Shown: one piece after another, positions 44,532-55,946 of the stretch
How positions within the stretch are numbered: the stretch's first letter is position 1
Layout: each line of letters opens with the position of its first letter
Source of the DNA: Cylindrodendrum hubeiense
Lineage: Eukaryota > Ascomycota > Sordariomycetes > Hypocreales > Nectriaceae
Direction: 5' to 3'
DNA length: 64,000 nt
Assembly (NCBI GenBank): GCA_014621425.1
Contig: JAANBB010000001.1
Coordinates: 496,001 to 560,000, forward strand
Program-made: the position numbers and the translations under genes
Notes under the pieces: model-generated
Seen by the model: only the letters and a program-made list of their open reading frames with translations
What the model was told of the DNA's origin: nothing
The model's database searches: none

Positions 44532-45503
44532 GTACGTCTGGCTCGAGAGAGGCGGCGAGTCGACAGCATTGCACGACCGAAAAAACGTGCAGCAGACGTG
44601 ATCAAGAGGCGCAGGTTGGTTCTTAATGTCTGTGTCTCAAACTGGCGGGGTGGCTTACTTGCTGCATCACTTGGCTGTGTTGAAATCTCCGACGCCGGTA
44701 AACGGGCGTGTCGGTTCTTTGGTAACGCCACGGGATATCCGGACTCCCGGGTCGAGGCCACCCAACGGATGGTTCTCGTACCGCGACAACGGGAAAACAC
44801 AGCTAGCCTTGGGACCCGAGTGCAGGGTGCGAGGTTTCCGCGTTGGTGGTGTGCCCTGGTCGGGTTCATCAACGACCTGAACCAACACGCATATGTACGA
44901 GACCCTGGTACGCCACACCACATCCTAGGCTCTTCGAGTTTTGCCCGGCTACGTAATAAATGTCTCATACTGCATTGCGCATCTTCGCACTACGTGGTTC
45001 ACTCGTCCCCTAGAGCCTCAATAAAATAGTAAGACGGCCCCACGCTAGCTATTCTCCTACGTCGATACCCGCGCCGCCGGACACCCGCGGTTGCGGGGGA
45101 TCGCCGTGCTAACTTGGAGAGCTCTCTCGGGAAGTGCGGCGCGGAAATACCACCTGCATGGAGCTGGAGCCCCGTCCCCCCTGCAGCCTGCGGCACAGCA
45201 CAGGGCCGAGGCTGGACCAACACGCCATGCTCCAAGCCATGGGACTCGGGCTAATGCGTCAGATGTACAGTACGGTCCGCAAGACGCTGCCGCCATCCCT
45301 GACCCTGCTGCAGCCGGTACTTGGCGCTGCTCCCGTCGTGACTGTCTGGCCATGCATGACTACCGCGCGCATTCCCCTTCCTGCATTTCCATGCAAAGCC
45401 ACCTGCGCCTTCGAATTTAGCTTTCTCTCTCCTCTTTATTTCTTTTCTTGCGTCTCTTCTGGCGAATCCACAGCTGCCGAAGTGACTGGGAAACACCGCG
45501 ACA
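44532..45503. other. Divergent G+C-rich promoter region
   Basis: Several long frames overlap on both strands here, but they reflect base composition and none has a domain. Serves the receptor-like gene to the left and the permease to the right. Confidence 0.5.
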
Positions 45504-47261
45504 ATGTCAATTGACGATAAGGATTCCCCTGGCGTCGACGATGCCGCCGTCGGCGACCATGACAATCATGTCGACGAGATCAAAGGAAACGCCGATGACC
45601 GCGCCGACATGTACCGTATGGGCAAGGTCCAGGAAATGAGGGTTTGTGCCAGCAAGCTGACTCTTTGTGCTCTTGAGTGTCGTTAACATGGCCTCGCAGA
45701 GAAACTTTCGCTTCCTGTCCATCTTTGGCTTTTCTATGATTCTAATGGCGTCGTGGGAGTTTTCTCTAAGGTGAATTGAAACTCTATTCGCGTTGTGGCT
45801 GTTGGTCCACTAACAAATTGCGCAAAGTGTCTCTACCATCGGACTTGTCAATGGCGGCACCGCCGGTTTGATCTGGATGTTTTTCATCTGCTGGATAGGT
45901 TTCCTTTTGGTTAATACGTCAATGGCCGAAATGGCTTCAATGTGAGTGGTCCCCAACCTCCAAACGCCCTCTACACATACATGACCGGATCGCTGACACC
46001 AACCTTCTCCAGGGCTCCCACAAGCGGAGGACAATACCACTGGGTATCCGAATTCGCACCACCGCAGTACCAGAAGTTCATGAGCTATATTATGGGCTGG
46101 ATGTGTGTCCTCGGTTGGCAGACGTCCTGTGCCTCCTCGGCGTACATTGCTGGCACCCAGATCCAAGGCCTCGTCATCTTGAACCACCCCGAGTACGTTC
46201 CCGAGGCCTGGCACGGCACACTGCTCAGTATAGCGGTTGCCGCTTTCTCAGTGGTCTTCAACACTTTCCTGGCTAGAAAACTGCCATTGATTGAGGGTGT
46301 AGTTCTCATCATTCACATCTTTGCGTTTTTCGGCATTTTTGTCACTCTCTGGGTTCTTTCGCCGCGAGCCGACGCTAAGGCCGTCTTCACCGAGTTTAGC
46401 GACGGCGGAGGCTGGGGCAGCCTGGGAGGTTCAACCCTCGTGGGTGTTCTCGCGGGTGTCTTGCCGCTGCTGGGTGCAGATGCTGCCGTCCACATGTCCG
46501 AAGAGCTGCGCGATGCCGGCCGTACTCTGCCGCGTTCCATGATCATGACCACCGTCTTCAATGGCGCTTTGGGATGGATCATGGTTATCACGTATTGTTT
46601 CTGCATCGGCAATCTTGAGGAGGTCATCATGTCACCAACCGGCTATCCATTCATGCAGGTCTTTTACAACTCGACCCAGTCAACGAAAAGCGCTACTGCC
46701 ATGTCAGTGTTCCTCGTTGCCATGACCGTCTTTTCCAACCTTACCATGGTGGCTACGTCGTCGCGCCAGCTTTTCGCATTCGCGCGAGACCATGCTGTTC
46801 CCTTCAGCCCTTGGTTCTCCAAGGTACCAACAGGATGGGATGTGCCTCTCAATGCCATTCTGACCACCTTCCTTATCTCAAGCCTTCTTTCGCTCATCAA
46901 CATCGGCTCGGCTGTCGCACTGAACTCGATCACTTCCTTGGCAACAACTTCGCTTCTCTCCAGCTACATCGTCTCCATTGGATGCATGATCTGGCGGCGA
47001 TGGACACACAGCCCGCTTCTGCCCTCCAAGTTCAGCCTGGGTCAATGGGGTCTCGCCATAAACATCGCCTCCGAGGCCTTCCTCGTCGTCGTTTTCGTGC
47101 TGGCATTCATGCCGAGTAACCCTAACCCGACGGCAGCAGAGATGAATTGGAATATTCTGATTTACGGTGTCGTTGCACTGTTCTCTTTGGCATACTACGT
47201 CTTCCGTGGGACTCATCGTTATGAAGGTCCAGTTGCCTACACCAGAACGTTGCAGCAGTAG
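45504..47261 (+). CDS. APC-superfamily amino acid/GABA/choline permease
   Basis: Seen: four exons, 45504..45641, 45700..45770, 45828..45941, 46013..47261; 1,572 nt, 523 residues. The hydrophilic N-terminus is acidic (DDKDSPGVDDAAVGDHDNHV). TM1 follows RRNFRFLSIFGFSMILMASWEF, then the family block VNGGTAGLIW, EMASMAPTSGGQYHWVSEF, and 12 segments in all. MSEELRDAGRTLPRSM after TM6 is the conserved cytoplasmic loop of the amino-acid/choline transporter group. Known: this clade imports GABA, choline or related amines through the plasma membrane. Substrate not decidable. The last exon carries 80 per cent of the coding sequence. Confidence 0.92.
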
Positions 47262-48887
47262 GGAACAAAGTGGCGAGTCGTGTCTACATGGGAGAGTCCT
47301 TTTAGTTTAAAAGTTTAGTCTAGATTGCATGCGCTTCTAAACAGTGGGCTCATCGAAATAGTCTTTGGTAAAATTATAAATTTAATGCTTTCTACTTGTT
47401 TGAGCTGTGATAGCTTGCAGAGCCCAGTGACATAGACTCAATGGTAAAATATCTGTAATAAGGGTCTATTCTAGATGCTCGTGCGAAGCTAAAATTTAGC
47501 CAGCCAAATTAGAGACTTATTTGAAGAACTTAATCAAACCCAGTGATCAACCCCAGTCGATGGTGCACCTCGGGATTGTTTCAGTACATGACCGCGTCTT
47601 GAATCCATAGAATATTGCGACTTCCACGGGCGGCTCCACTGAGGACGAAGCAGCTCTTGTGGCGATGCGAGGATCTATTCTCGGACTCGACAGACATTTG
47701 GAGACATTATTGGTCGTAGCGTTTGATACGCTGCTGGCTTTTGCGTAGTCTTCAAACCTACTTCACACACACTACCTATGCAGGGGTTGGACCAACTGAA
47801 GCACAGATCAATGTCCCTTGCCCATCGGCCCCATGGGTACGTTTGCCACGGACACGGATCTTTTTGTGTTCATCATGGCAGCTTCACGACCATGCTTGAA
47901 GGAACCACGCATGATTCCTATGCTATGGGCTGGCCGCAACTCGACCCCGAAGCCTTTCTGTTTCAAAATGGGAGGCACGATGAACGACGGTTTGCTTGAT
48001 CCACGGCCACCGTCATCAAAGTGCTGGAGTGGGCACAAGTAAGGCTTGTGGAGTGAAATTTAGTCCGTTTCAAACCATTCAAGGCCACCAAAGCAGTGAA
48101 CGATGTTCTCTTGGCTAACTTTCATGACGGAGGAAATTAATCTAGTGGCAGATGTCCATTCAACAAAGGGTGTTGCTATTCGTACACCTTCATATTGCTA
48201 TTTGCACACATCCGTGTACAGTTGTTTCGAAAGAGAATTATCAACAATACATTGAATTTGACATCTGAGCAGGAGAAATCGAAGAAGGCTAATTGTTAGG
48301 ATTTATTTATCCTAAAACTGCATTTTAGTTAAGTTATTTATTCCCCAATGTTGACATTTTGTCTTTAGGTTAAGGATGTATATACCGGTGCACATGATGG
48401 AACTAAGAACTAGGTGCTGAAAATGGTATCTTTGAGCGAGTAGTAACCTGCATGCATGCAAATAGCAATACTCTAAACACAAGCCAATCTTTTCTTTTAC
48501 CCATGATAATCAAGGGTGCAGAAGGAACAGAATTGAGACGTTGCAGTATCCACCAGCAATGAATTGATGGAGAAAAATGCAATGCGACTTTTTACAGCAT
48601 TGGGAGTGATGTTCAGGGCCCAGCCTGAGGCATCAAGCATCCCGCGCGTACTGGGCCGGTGTCCTTACCGCGCTGAGCCCGCAACTACGACACAGATCTG
48701 TCAACGTTACCACACATTCTGAATAACCTCATTCTGTTCACATTTAAATTGTTGCCCGACAGTTCTATGACATCGATTTGTTTGCTGTGCTTAATATGAT
48801 GAAGCAAGCGTTTCAGATATAAATATTCTGAAGTATTATCATTCTATTGCTGGGTAGTCAAATATAGTACATGGCATCTCCGTTTTT
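47262..48887. other. 1.6-kb convergent spacer
   Basis: No supported gene. A segment at 47778..48042 lacks stops in several frames and reads partly like protein on the minus strand (SFIVPPILKQKGFGVE), but I recognise nothing in it. Confidence 0.35.
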
Positions 48888-50216
48888 CTACCTGATCCAA
48901 CCCTTCGGCCCAGCCCATTTGCCCGTGAGCATAGAGTTAAAGTATACCGGGGGGAAGAAGTCTTTCTTCAGGTGGTAGAACGAGCGGCGAGGAACACCCT
49001 GGTCAAGGCCAAACTTGGTGAACGTCTCCTTGACGACTCCACCATAGGTGAACTCAGCCAGCAAGACCTTGCCGTACTCGGTAATGAGGGGGCACGAGGC
49101 ATAGCCATCGTAGAGTGCATCGGGTGCCTTGCCCTCCAGAGCACCCAGAAGGTTGGCAACGAGGACCGGTGCCTCAGCGGTAATGGCAGCGGCAGTCTTG
49201 GAGGTGGGGAGGCTGGAGGCATCACCGGCGGACCAGACGTTGGGGAACTTCTTGTGCTGAGTGGTGCCGTCATGGACATCGACATAACCGGCCTCGTTGG
49301 CCAAGGGGCTGTTCTTCACAAACGCATGAGGTCCCATTTTGGGGACGACGTGCAAAAGGTCGTAGTTCCTGGTGACCTGGTCCTTTCCATCGGGAAGGGC
49401 AAAGGTGGCCTTGTTGCCATCAATGGCAATGAGGTCGTGCTGGAATAGGCCCTCGACGCCTCGCTCCTTGCGCAACTCCTCAAGCTTGGCGCCGTACTTG
49501 GCGACGGCGAACATAGAGGGAAGACCAGTGGCGAAGCTGATGTTGATGGGTGAGGCGGAAGGGTTGCTGGGGTTGTAGAGACCAGCCTTCTTCCAGTAGT
49601 CGAGCGCGAGCCACATAATCTTCTGGGGGCCACCGGCACACTTGATGATACCCGCGGGTTGAGTGAAGATGGCGGAACCCTTTTGGAGCTTCTTGATGGT
49701 AGGGAAGACCTTGTCACAGCTTTCATAGCTGTAGATGGATGAGACGAGAGAGTCGGGGTTAGCAAGAGCTTCGGGGAGGCCTTTGACGCTGGCGTTGTTC
49801 ACGGCGATGCCGGGGGCAACGACCAGCTGCTCGTAGGTCACCTTGTCGCCATTGCCGAGGGTGATGAGGTTGTCCTCGGGGGTGAAGGTGCCGACGCTCT
49901 CGTTGTAGAACTTGAGCTTGGGATCAATCAAGCTCTTCATGGGTCGCCGCAGCTCCTCCTTGGTCTTGAGACCACCTCCGACTAGAGTCCACCCTGGCTG
50001 GTAAAAGTTGAACTCAGCGGGATCAACAACTGCGATGTCGTCCTGGGTGAATTTTCCAGATCGGAGGAGTTGATGGCTGATGGACAGGCCGGCAGCGCCA
50101 CCGCCCACAACGACGACTTTGTGGCTTCTGTCGACAGGCGCGACGGTCCGGAACGCTCGGGCCATGATGGCCGAGGGTCCGGCGCGAGCTGCCAACGTTG
50201 CGCGGCTGCGGAGCAT
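48888..50216 (-). CDS. Mitochondrial sulfide:quinone oxidoreductase
   Basis: Seen: an intronless 442-residue protein from the ATG at 50216 (the frame upstream begins with TTG). MLRSRATLAARAGPSAIMAR is a mitochondrial presequence. The FAD-binding motif is VVVGGGAAGLSISHQLL, then DPAEFNFYQPGWTLVGGG typical of the Hmt2/SQRDL group. Conserved Cys residues lie in IIKCAGGPQKIMWL and YASCPLITEYGKVLLAEF, and the second nucleotide-binding part is NVWSAGDASSLPTSKTAAA. Known: the flavoprotein oxidises sulfide and passes electrons to ubiquinone on the inner membrane. Length matches the yeast-type enzyme of about 440-460. Identification is strong. Confidence 0.94.
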   Translation of the reverse strand: MLRSRATLAARAGPSAIMARAFRTVAPVDRSHKVVVVGGGAAGLSISHQLLRSGKFTQDDIAVVDPAEFNFYQPGWTLVGGGLKTKEELRRPMKSLIDPKLKFYNESVGTFTPEDNLITLGNGDKVTYEQLVVAPGIAVNNASVKGLPEALANPDSLVSSIYSYESCDKVFPTIKKLQKGSAIFTQPAGIIKCAGGPQKIMWLALDYWKKAGLYNPSNPSASPINISFATGLPSMFAVAKYGAKLEELRKERGVEGLFQHDLIAIDGNKATFALPDGKDQVTRNYDLLHVVPKMGPHAFVKNSPLANEAGYVDVHDGTTQHKKFPNVWSAGDASSLPTSKTAAAITAEAPVLVANLLGALEGKAPDALYDGYASCPLITEYGKVLLAEFTYGGVVKETFTKFGLDQGVPRRSFYHLKKDFFPPVYFNSMLTGKWAGPKGWIR

Positions 50217-51133
50217 GCTGGGCGTCAATTGAGAGGAGATGAGGTAATGAGATAATGGGTTTATGAGTGGTTAAAGGTCTACGAAGCAAAAGAGCAAAGG
50301 GACTTCCTAAAAAGAGAAAAGGACCGTCATCCCTGTGTCGCTTTCGTCAGTATTCGCGCACTGAGATTGTGTCTGTCTCCCTTCCGTGGGTCTGGTCTCA
50401 ATTCAATTGGCCGCTTGCGTCGCTAACTTTTTTTTTCCTTGGCAGAGTGGTACGAGCTGATCACGCCTTATGGCGGTGGAGGCTGGCAGAATGGGCAAAT
50501 GGAGGGAATCGCTGACATGATTAGAAATACGTGCTCAGACACGCACGCGTAAGATTAGTTACGGAGACTACAGATGGAGACTAGTCATGAGGGGACTTGG
50601 CAGCCTGCAGGGGATGCAGATCTGCGGAGGTAGTGTCAAAAAATCATCACGAGACAGGGAAAACAAGGACCAATATTCAATATCCTACGTTCCTTCAGAT
50701 ATCCATCAACGACCTACAACTCAGACGTCGCCGAGGAATACATATGTCACACACATCATGAGCAGCTTGCAAAAAATGGGTTACGTCATTCTGGCGAATA
50801 CGAAACCGATATGTACATGCTGCCATATTTACATTGTGCACAAACGGCCACTTCTCGTGAGCGGCTTATTCCTATCTCCATCCATTCGCAATAGGCATCA
50901 GCACGATGTGCTACTCACTCACTTGCCCACAAGGGGAAAGTTGACATGGCCAAAACTGAACTCGGTGAGAAGTATCCACAATTGTCTTTCGGGTAGCAGG
51001 GTGTGCAAATCCGTGATATTTGTCTGGACAATAGATAGTTTTCATCGCCGGTGCCGCGACTCGGTAATAGAGTCATACTGGGGGGGCTTCTTGATGAGTA
51101 GTTGGAGTTGTTAACTCAACCTGCGTAAAATCA
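50217..51133. other. 0.9-kb spacer
   Basis: An open frame of 175 codons at 50587..51114 has an ATG but no recognisable domain; I treat it as chance. Contains the promoter of the sulfide oxidoreductase. Confidence 0.35.
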
Positions 51134-52797
51134 TCACCCCTGGAAACGGATGACCGAGTAGTGGAGGTGGGTAAGCTTAGTAGTCGGGCTCTGCGAAGAG
51201 CTCACTAGACCATCTCTGCCCCACCGCATATGACGTCGTTGAGAACTAAAAGTCCTTCTCCCTCCCGATTCAGAAGTCCGATCGCAGAAGCGGCCAATTA
51301 CGGATGCAATGCAGATCAACAAATGAATTAATCCCAGGAATAGATTGAACCAGCTCAAACGCAGCGATCCACTCACCAAGACAGCCGTTGTAAAATTACG
51401 AGTCTGCAGCTGTCCGGTGTCAGCATTGACGGTGTGGTTACCATGCCGACCCCTCGATAGCTGGCAAAAGTCCTGCCGATAGGTGCTGTCGGACCACGGT
51501 TTTGTTGAACGAAAGCATGAAACAATGCGGAGACCGTGTTCGAAGTTGTCGGGGTCCGATTCATGTGTGGAACTGTCGTCCATGCAAATGCTAGTGGTGC
51601 CTGGTCGCTGTGATGTGACTTTCATTAAAGTCTTGGATTCATCCCCAAAGCCGAGGAGATCGTGGATAGTGGCTTTGCGGAGAAAGTGCCTGTAACTATT
51701 TTAACGATGAATAATATCAGAAAAAGATAGGATACTCACTCCGCTGTACCCCAATTTTCTGGATTCCAAGCGCGGTTACTCCAGGAATCATCAATGGATG
51801 GACGGTGAATCCCGCGCATTCTATAATCGCTGGGAAGTGATGTTTCCCTTGCGCCAAGAGATGGGATGGGGACACATAACGATTTGGCGTAGTAACATAG
51901 CTGCTGGAAAGCGTTTGGCCGAGCCAAGATGGCCAAGTGGTGATGCAGGCGTCCAGTGGTCGGAGATTTGTCAGATGCTTTGCTGTACCAGTGACGACTA
52001 ACCTCTGTCCAGACTTCCCGATCCTTTATATCATCATCCTCGATAGCCATCCGATAGCGGCCGAGATCCCCTAGGCATTCAATCCACATATCCTCAAAAG
52101 CTGGCACTGTCTCATATAACAGTGCCATCATACTGTATGCAAGATATAGAAAGGTTAGCATGTGCTCGAGGGATGCTGGTAGTTTATGCCGGAGTAAATC
52201 GAGGAATGAATGGATGCCATGTCTCCACATGCGGGCCGGCATTGCATATTTCGTGGCCAGTCCTCGCATCGACGCATTAGCCGAGGGATGTTGAGTAGTA
52301 AGGAAGAAGTCATGGTGCTCGTGGAGGAGTGTCCGATGGAGAGCGATCAATGCTTGCCATTGTTCGTTGTTCAATTTGTTAGCATCGGTATTGGAAGATT
52401 GAGCATTGTCGACCTCAATGCATTTCGTTTCCACCATCACCAGGCCGGCATATATGCCCTTGACCTCAGCCACAAGCTGTTCTTGGGAAATTGGTATTAT
52501 CTCTGGTTGAATCATCATTTCAGATGAGGTATTTTTCAGGCCCCGATCGAAGTTGTTTGCTGGGTCGGCCACTCGGGCTCGACTGTGGATACTCGAGGCT
52601 ACGGGCGGTGACGAGCCCCGTTGATGGTCCACTGGTGGGGATCGCTTCTTGAAGAATCGGCCTTCACCGTTTGCGGGATTCAGTCCAGATTCTACACCGC
52701 TAATATCTTGAAGTGCTCCCGATACACAGCTTTTGCATTTTGGGCGATCCGTATGTTGCGTTTTCATCTGCCTGGGACAAGTCAGAATGCGTTCCAT
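51134..52797 (-). CDS. Est1-type DNA/RNA-binding domain protein
   Basis: Seen: exon 1 51740..52797, exon 2 51134..51689, 50-nt intron; 537 residues as read. The N-terminal 70 residues are basic and low complexity. The helical core begins EQLVAEVKGIYAGLVMVETKCIEVD and runs through WQALIALHRTLLHEHHDFFLTTQHP, MPARMWRHGIHSFLDLLR, to YSKASDKSPTTGRLHHHLAILARPNAFQQL with YYAKSLCVPIPSLGARE, the last two being the hallmark of the TPR-like Est1 domain. Known: Est1/Ebs1/SMG5-7 relatives bind RNA or act in telomere or mRNA decay; many fungal copies are uncharacterised. The tail after LLGFGDESKT is uncertain: a good GTGAGT donor at TAVLV suggests one more intron may exist. Confidence 0.72.
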
Positions 52798-52911
52798 TTT
52801 GGATTGAATTGGGCTCACAGCTCAGCCGAGTTCGTCTCGACTCGGTGGTTATTCCGCAAGTGGGTCACCCATTTCTTGGTGAAGTCCATACTGAAGTTGG
52901 CTGAAACTGTC

Positions 52912-53386
52912 TCAAACGAGTTGCTGTTGGGTATGTGCCGGATCTTCTTGTTCTTGTTCGGCTCTTTCTGGACGGCAACTCAGGCAGATCGTGGTGATGG
53001 TGATCGAGGCGGGAATCAGAAGGATGGTAATCAACAATGGTGGTCGGAAGGCAGCCACCAGAATCGCCCACAGAGGAACGCAACCGAGGATAGGCAAGCG
53101 GTTCCTAGCACAGGATTAGCATCAAAGGCATGCGGATTGTGGTAAAACGAAGTTGTCGCACTTTAAGAGTAGGCGTCGGTGCACCACAACAAGAATGAAA
53201 CCTGTCACTGCCCACGCAGCAAGCAGTCTATTGTCTGTTAGGGATGCGGATGAAGATAGCGGAGAGATGAGCCTACACTCCGGTCGCTGCCGGCGCTGCC
53301 GGTATGGTCTCTAGCAGGCTTCCAGCGAGAGGAAACAGGAATGAAGAGGAACCGTTGATCACCAGAAGCCAGTCCTTTGCGAGCAT
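52912..53386 (-). CDS. Small membrane protein, three exons, unrecognised
   Basis: Seen: exons 53277..53386, 53162..53227, 52912..53104 (introns 49 and 57 nt); 369 nt, 122 residues. Both joins keep frame and use good sites. The N-terminus MLAKDWLLVINGSSSFLFPL and then LLAAWAVTGFILVVVHRR, LGCVPLWAILVAAFRPPLLI and ILLIPASITITTICL give three to four membrane segments. The tail is acidic (ERAEQEQEDPAH). No Pfam-like family comes to mind. It lies 114 bp upstream of the Est1-domain gene on the same strand. Each exon is too short to stand out, so the gene is easily missed. That three exons combine into an uninterrupted hydrophobic protein is the main support. Confidence 0.68.
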
Positions 53387-54211
53387 GGCAAAATTGCGCG
53401 GTGATATCCGCAGTAGTTGCGGAGACCAATCCTCGAAAATTTAACAGTGCCCAAAAGAAATAGGAAGCAGCGACCGTGATCTCCTAAAATTCTCGTCGGG
53501 CAAAACAAGTATCACGTTGCGGTGATGGCTCGGTGGGAGGTGATCAATCTGTATAGTAGAGACTAGAATGCCGCTTGGTCCCGGTGTTTGGGAAAGAGGG
53601 GGAAGTAAGCCCGAAATGAAGTCAATGAGTTTATTTTAGCGGGTTCTGCCTTCTCAAGTCGGGCTGTGTTAGCTCACTCGAGGAGGGATTGCGGGGAGAG
53701 GATGGGCTGCGAAATGAGAAGGCGGACAGACGATGCGTGTCTCTGATCAGCACTTTGCGGGCCAACCTAGTTGGTGCCAACCACAGCCGAGCGTTGGGAG
53801 GGAGCCGGTTAAGGCAAATGTCCTGCCTGTGTCAGCGGAGCCCAATGCGAACCATTTATCACATCAACGGCGCCTACGGCGACCCGATGTGGCGGAGGCA
53901 TGGCCATTGCCTCGCCCCGTGTCGATATATGGTTGGCTGATATTGCTTCCCCTCATTGCCTGACGTTGATCATTTTCCACCCTGCATACCATCAACAATT
54001 CCATTCATTTCAACCAGATACACCCCCCATATCCCCAGATCCAGTCTGACTACGAGACTCAAATCTGCTCACACCAGTCGTTGGATTTACAGAAACGCGT
54101 TTGGCAACCAAGATTTGATATCAACGCAGTTGGCTACCACATTCATCAACTACCGACAACCGACGAGCAATAAACAGCACGCCACTCCTTCTACCTGTGC
54201 GACACCGACAT
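53387..54211. other. Divergent promoter region
   Basis: 825 bp between two genes for small membrane proteins. The frames at 53689..53963 and 53956..54399 overlap without domain content. Confidence 0.4.
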
Positions 54212-54843
54212 ATGATCAAACAACCAGATATCGAATATGCTGCGAGTTTTCCTTCAACGACGACAAATGTCAAAGCGGCCTTCCCAACGCAATTACGCGG
54301 GGAAGAAACCACTCCTCCTGGAATATCGCTAGTATTATGGGGTATAGCAGCGCTTGGCTTCACGTCCGTGGTAAACATTGTTCCAAGGTACTTCGGTGAT
54401 GCCTCTCCTAGCAGTTGTTGGAAAACGTTTCCGGTACGTGCTTTAAACTACATTCTTCAACAATACGTCCTGCGTTTGATGTTCTCGTCTAAAATACACA
54501 CTAACTCCTACAGACTTGCAATCCCCAAACCCTCCGTCCCCCGATACCATTGCCCTCCGCATTCCACCAAGGTTACACATGCGAGACTCTATTACTCGTA
54601 TTGGCCCTATCGACGTTCTTACACTGGGTGTGTGTATTTCAATTATTCCAACGAGCACGATTCACGGACAGATACCGAATGGTGGCTGTGTACGCGACAG
54701 TCGTGTTACTGATCGTGACCGCCTTCCTCATCGGTGACCCCATCACTGTCACCCTTCAAATTCTACCAGTCATTTCAGATGTTTGTGTGGTTTCTTGCAT
54801 CTTTGTTCAACTTCTTTCACCACGGGATGAATCATCAGGATGA
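54212..54843 (+). CDS. Small membrane protein, two exons, unrecognised
   Basis: Seen: exon 1 54212..54433, exon 2 54514..54843, 80-nt intron with CTAAC branch site; 552 nt, 183 residues. Start is the ATG at 54212 (MIKQPDIEYAASFP). Membrane segments: ISLVLWGIAALGFTSVVNIV, TLLLVLALSTFLHWVCVFQLF, MVAVYATVVLLIVTAFLIG and VTLQILPVISDVCVVSCIFVQL. The C-terminus is LLSPRDESSG. Splicing joins WKTFP to TCNPQTLRPPIPLPSAF in frame. I do not recognise the family. Confidence 0.6.
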
Positions 54844-55946
54844 AGGGGCTATAGCAGGGATGTTATCTTGGGAGTGAGGGCTGGTAACATGTCGACAGAA
54901 CAGAGCTTGCTTTGACTCAATTCGCGTCGGCTGTCGCTTCCGTCTCATGCATGCCATTTCACTGTGGCTTATTAGAGGATCAAATTGCCTCAAATTTTTC
55001 TCACATCGGCTCTTGCCTACTAACTACTAACCTACATCAGAAGGATAATTCTTCGGGTTGCGTTGCTAGTTGGTGGCTTCGAATTATCTGACTGCGTGGT
55101 GTGTTCTACACAGAGATGTGGCAAGATGCCACCGGATGTCAAGGAAAAGAAGAACCCACTCCCCAAGTTACTCTCCAGGCTATATTAAGGATTGCATGTG
55201 GTGTTGTGGTATGGGCTGTTACTTGGTTACGCCTATGGATCCAATATATTCTGGCACTCAGGTAACGAGCCTAAACCCTCACCATCTGAGATAGGCTCCA
55301 CGAGTACATGATGAATTCTATACATCTTTCACGCGTTACTATGCATAGTGAACCGGAAGAAAACGGATTGTAATACAACCACCAAGTAGATGCCCTCCCA
55401 CAGAAGATCCCCAATCAAGTGTCGTCAACAAGTCTCCCTGGGTCGGACATGTGCGCGGCCACAGTTGGAGCTATCGGCTGAGCTGACTTGATGTGAGGCT
55501 CAATATGATGGAAAGCATCTAACCAGATGTTTGCCTGGGGAATTGATGGTCCTCTGGCTGGCAAGGCGCTGAAACTCAATTGCATAATGATAAAAATCCC
55601 GATCCCAAAGACTCGGGCACGACTAATGGCAGGAAGGATTCGAGGGAAAATGCAGATTCAATGCAAATGATGCAGAATTAAAAGAGGCTCTGTGACTAGA
55701 AGGGTCAAGGAAGGTCTTTTTCCTTCACAAAGCTGTCTCTCATGAAGATATCCCCGACATTTATTCGTCCCCCTCCAACCCTCTGGTCGGAGACCTTCCC
55801 ATTTATCGACCTTCCGGGCCGGTCCCACTTTTCCGGCCTCCTGTCCGAAGCGACAAATTCCCCCCGCTTCACTAGAAATAAATTTCCACGCATCTTATTA
55901 TCTTGAATACGAGGATCATTGCCTGTTGATTTGCTCTATCTATTGT
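54844..55946. other. 1.1-kb convergent spacer
   Basis: No gene supported; only short frames. Confidence 0.4.

Noticed and set aside
44519..45514. Several long overlapping frames on both strands
   Set aside because: They overlap in G+C-rich divergent promoter DNA and none has a recognisable motif; the real starts flank the region.
50587..51114. 175-codon open frame with ATG
   Set aside because: No domain, no signal or membrane pattern, and the amino-acid mix looks random; treated as chance.
53689..54399. Plus-strand frames in the divergent spacer
   Set aside because: They overlap the true first exon at 54212 in other frames and lack domain features.
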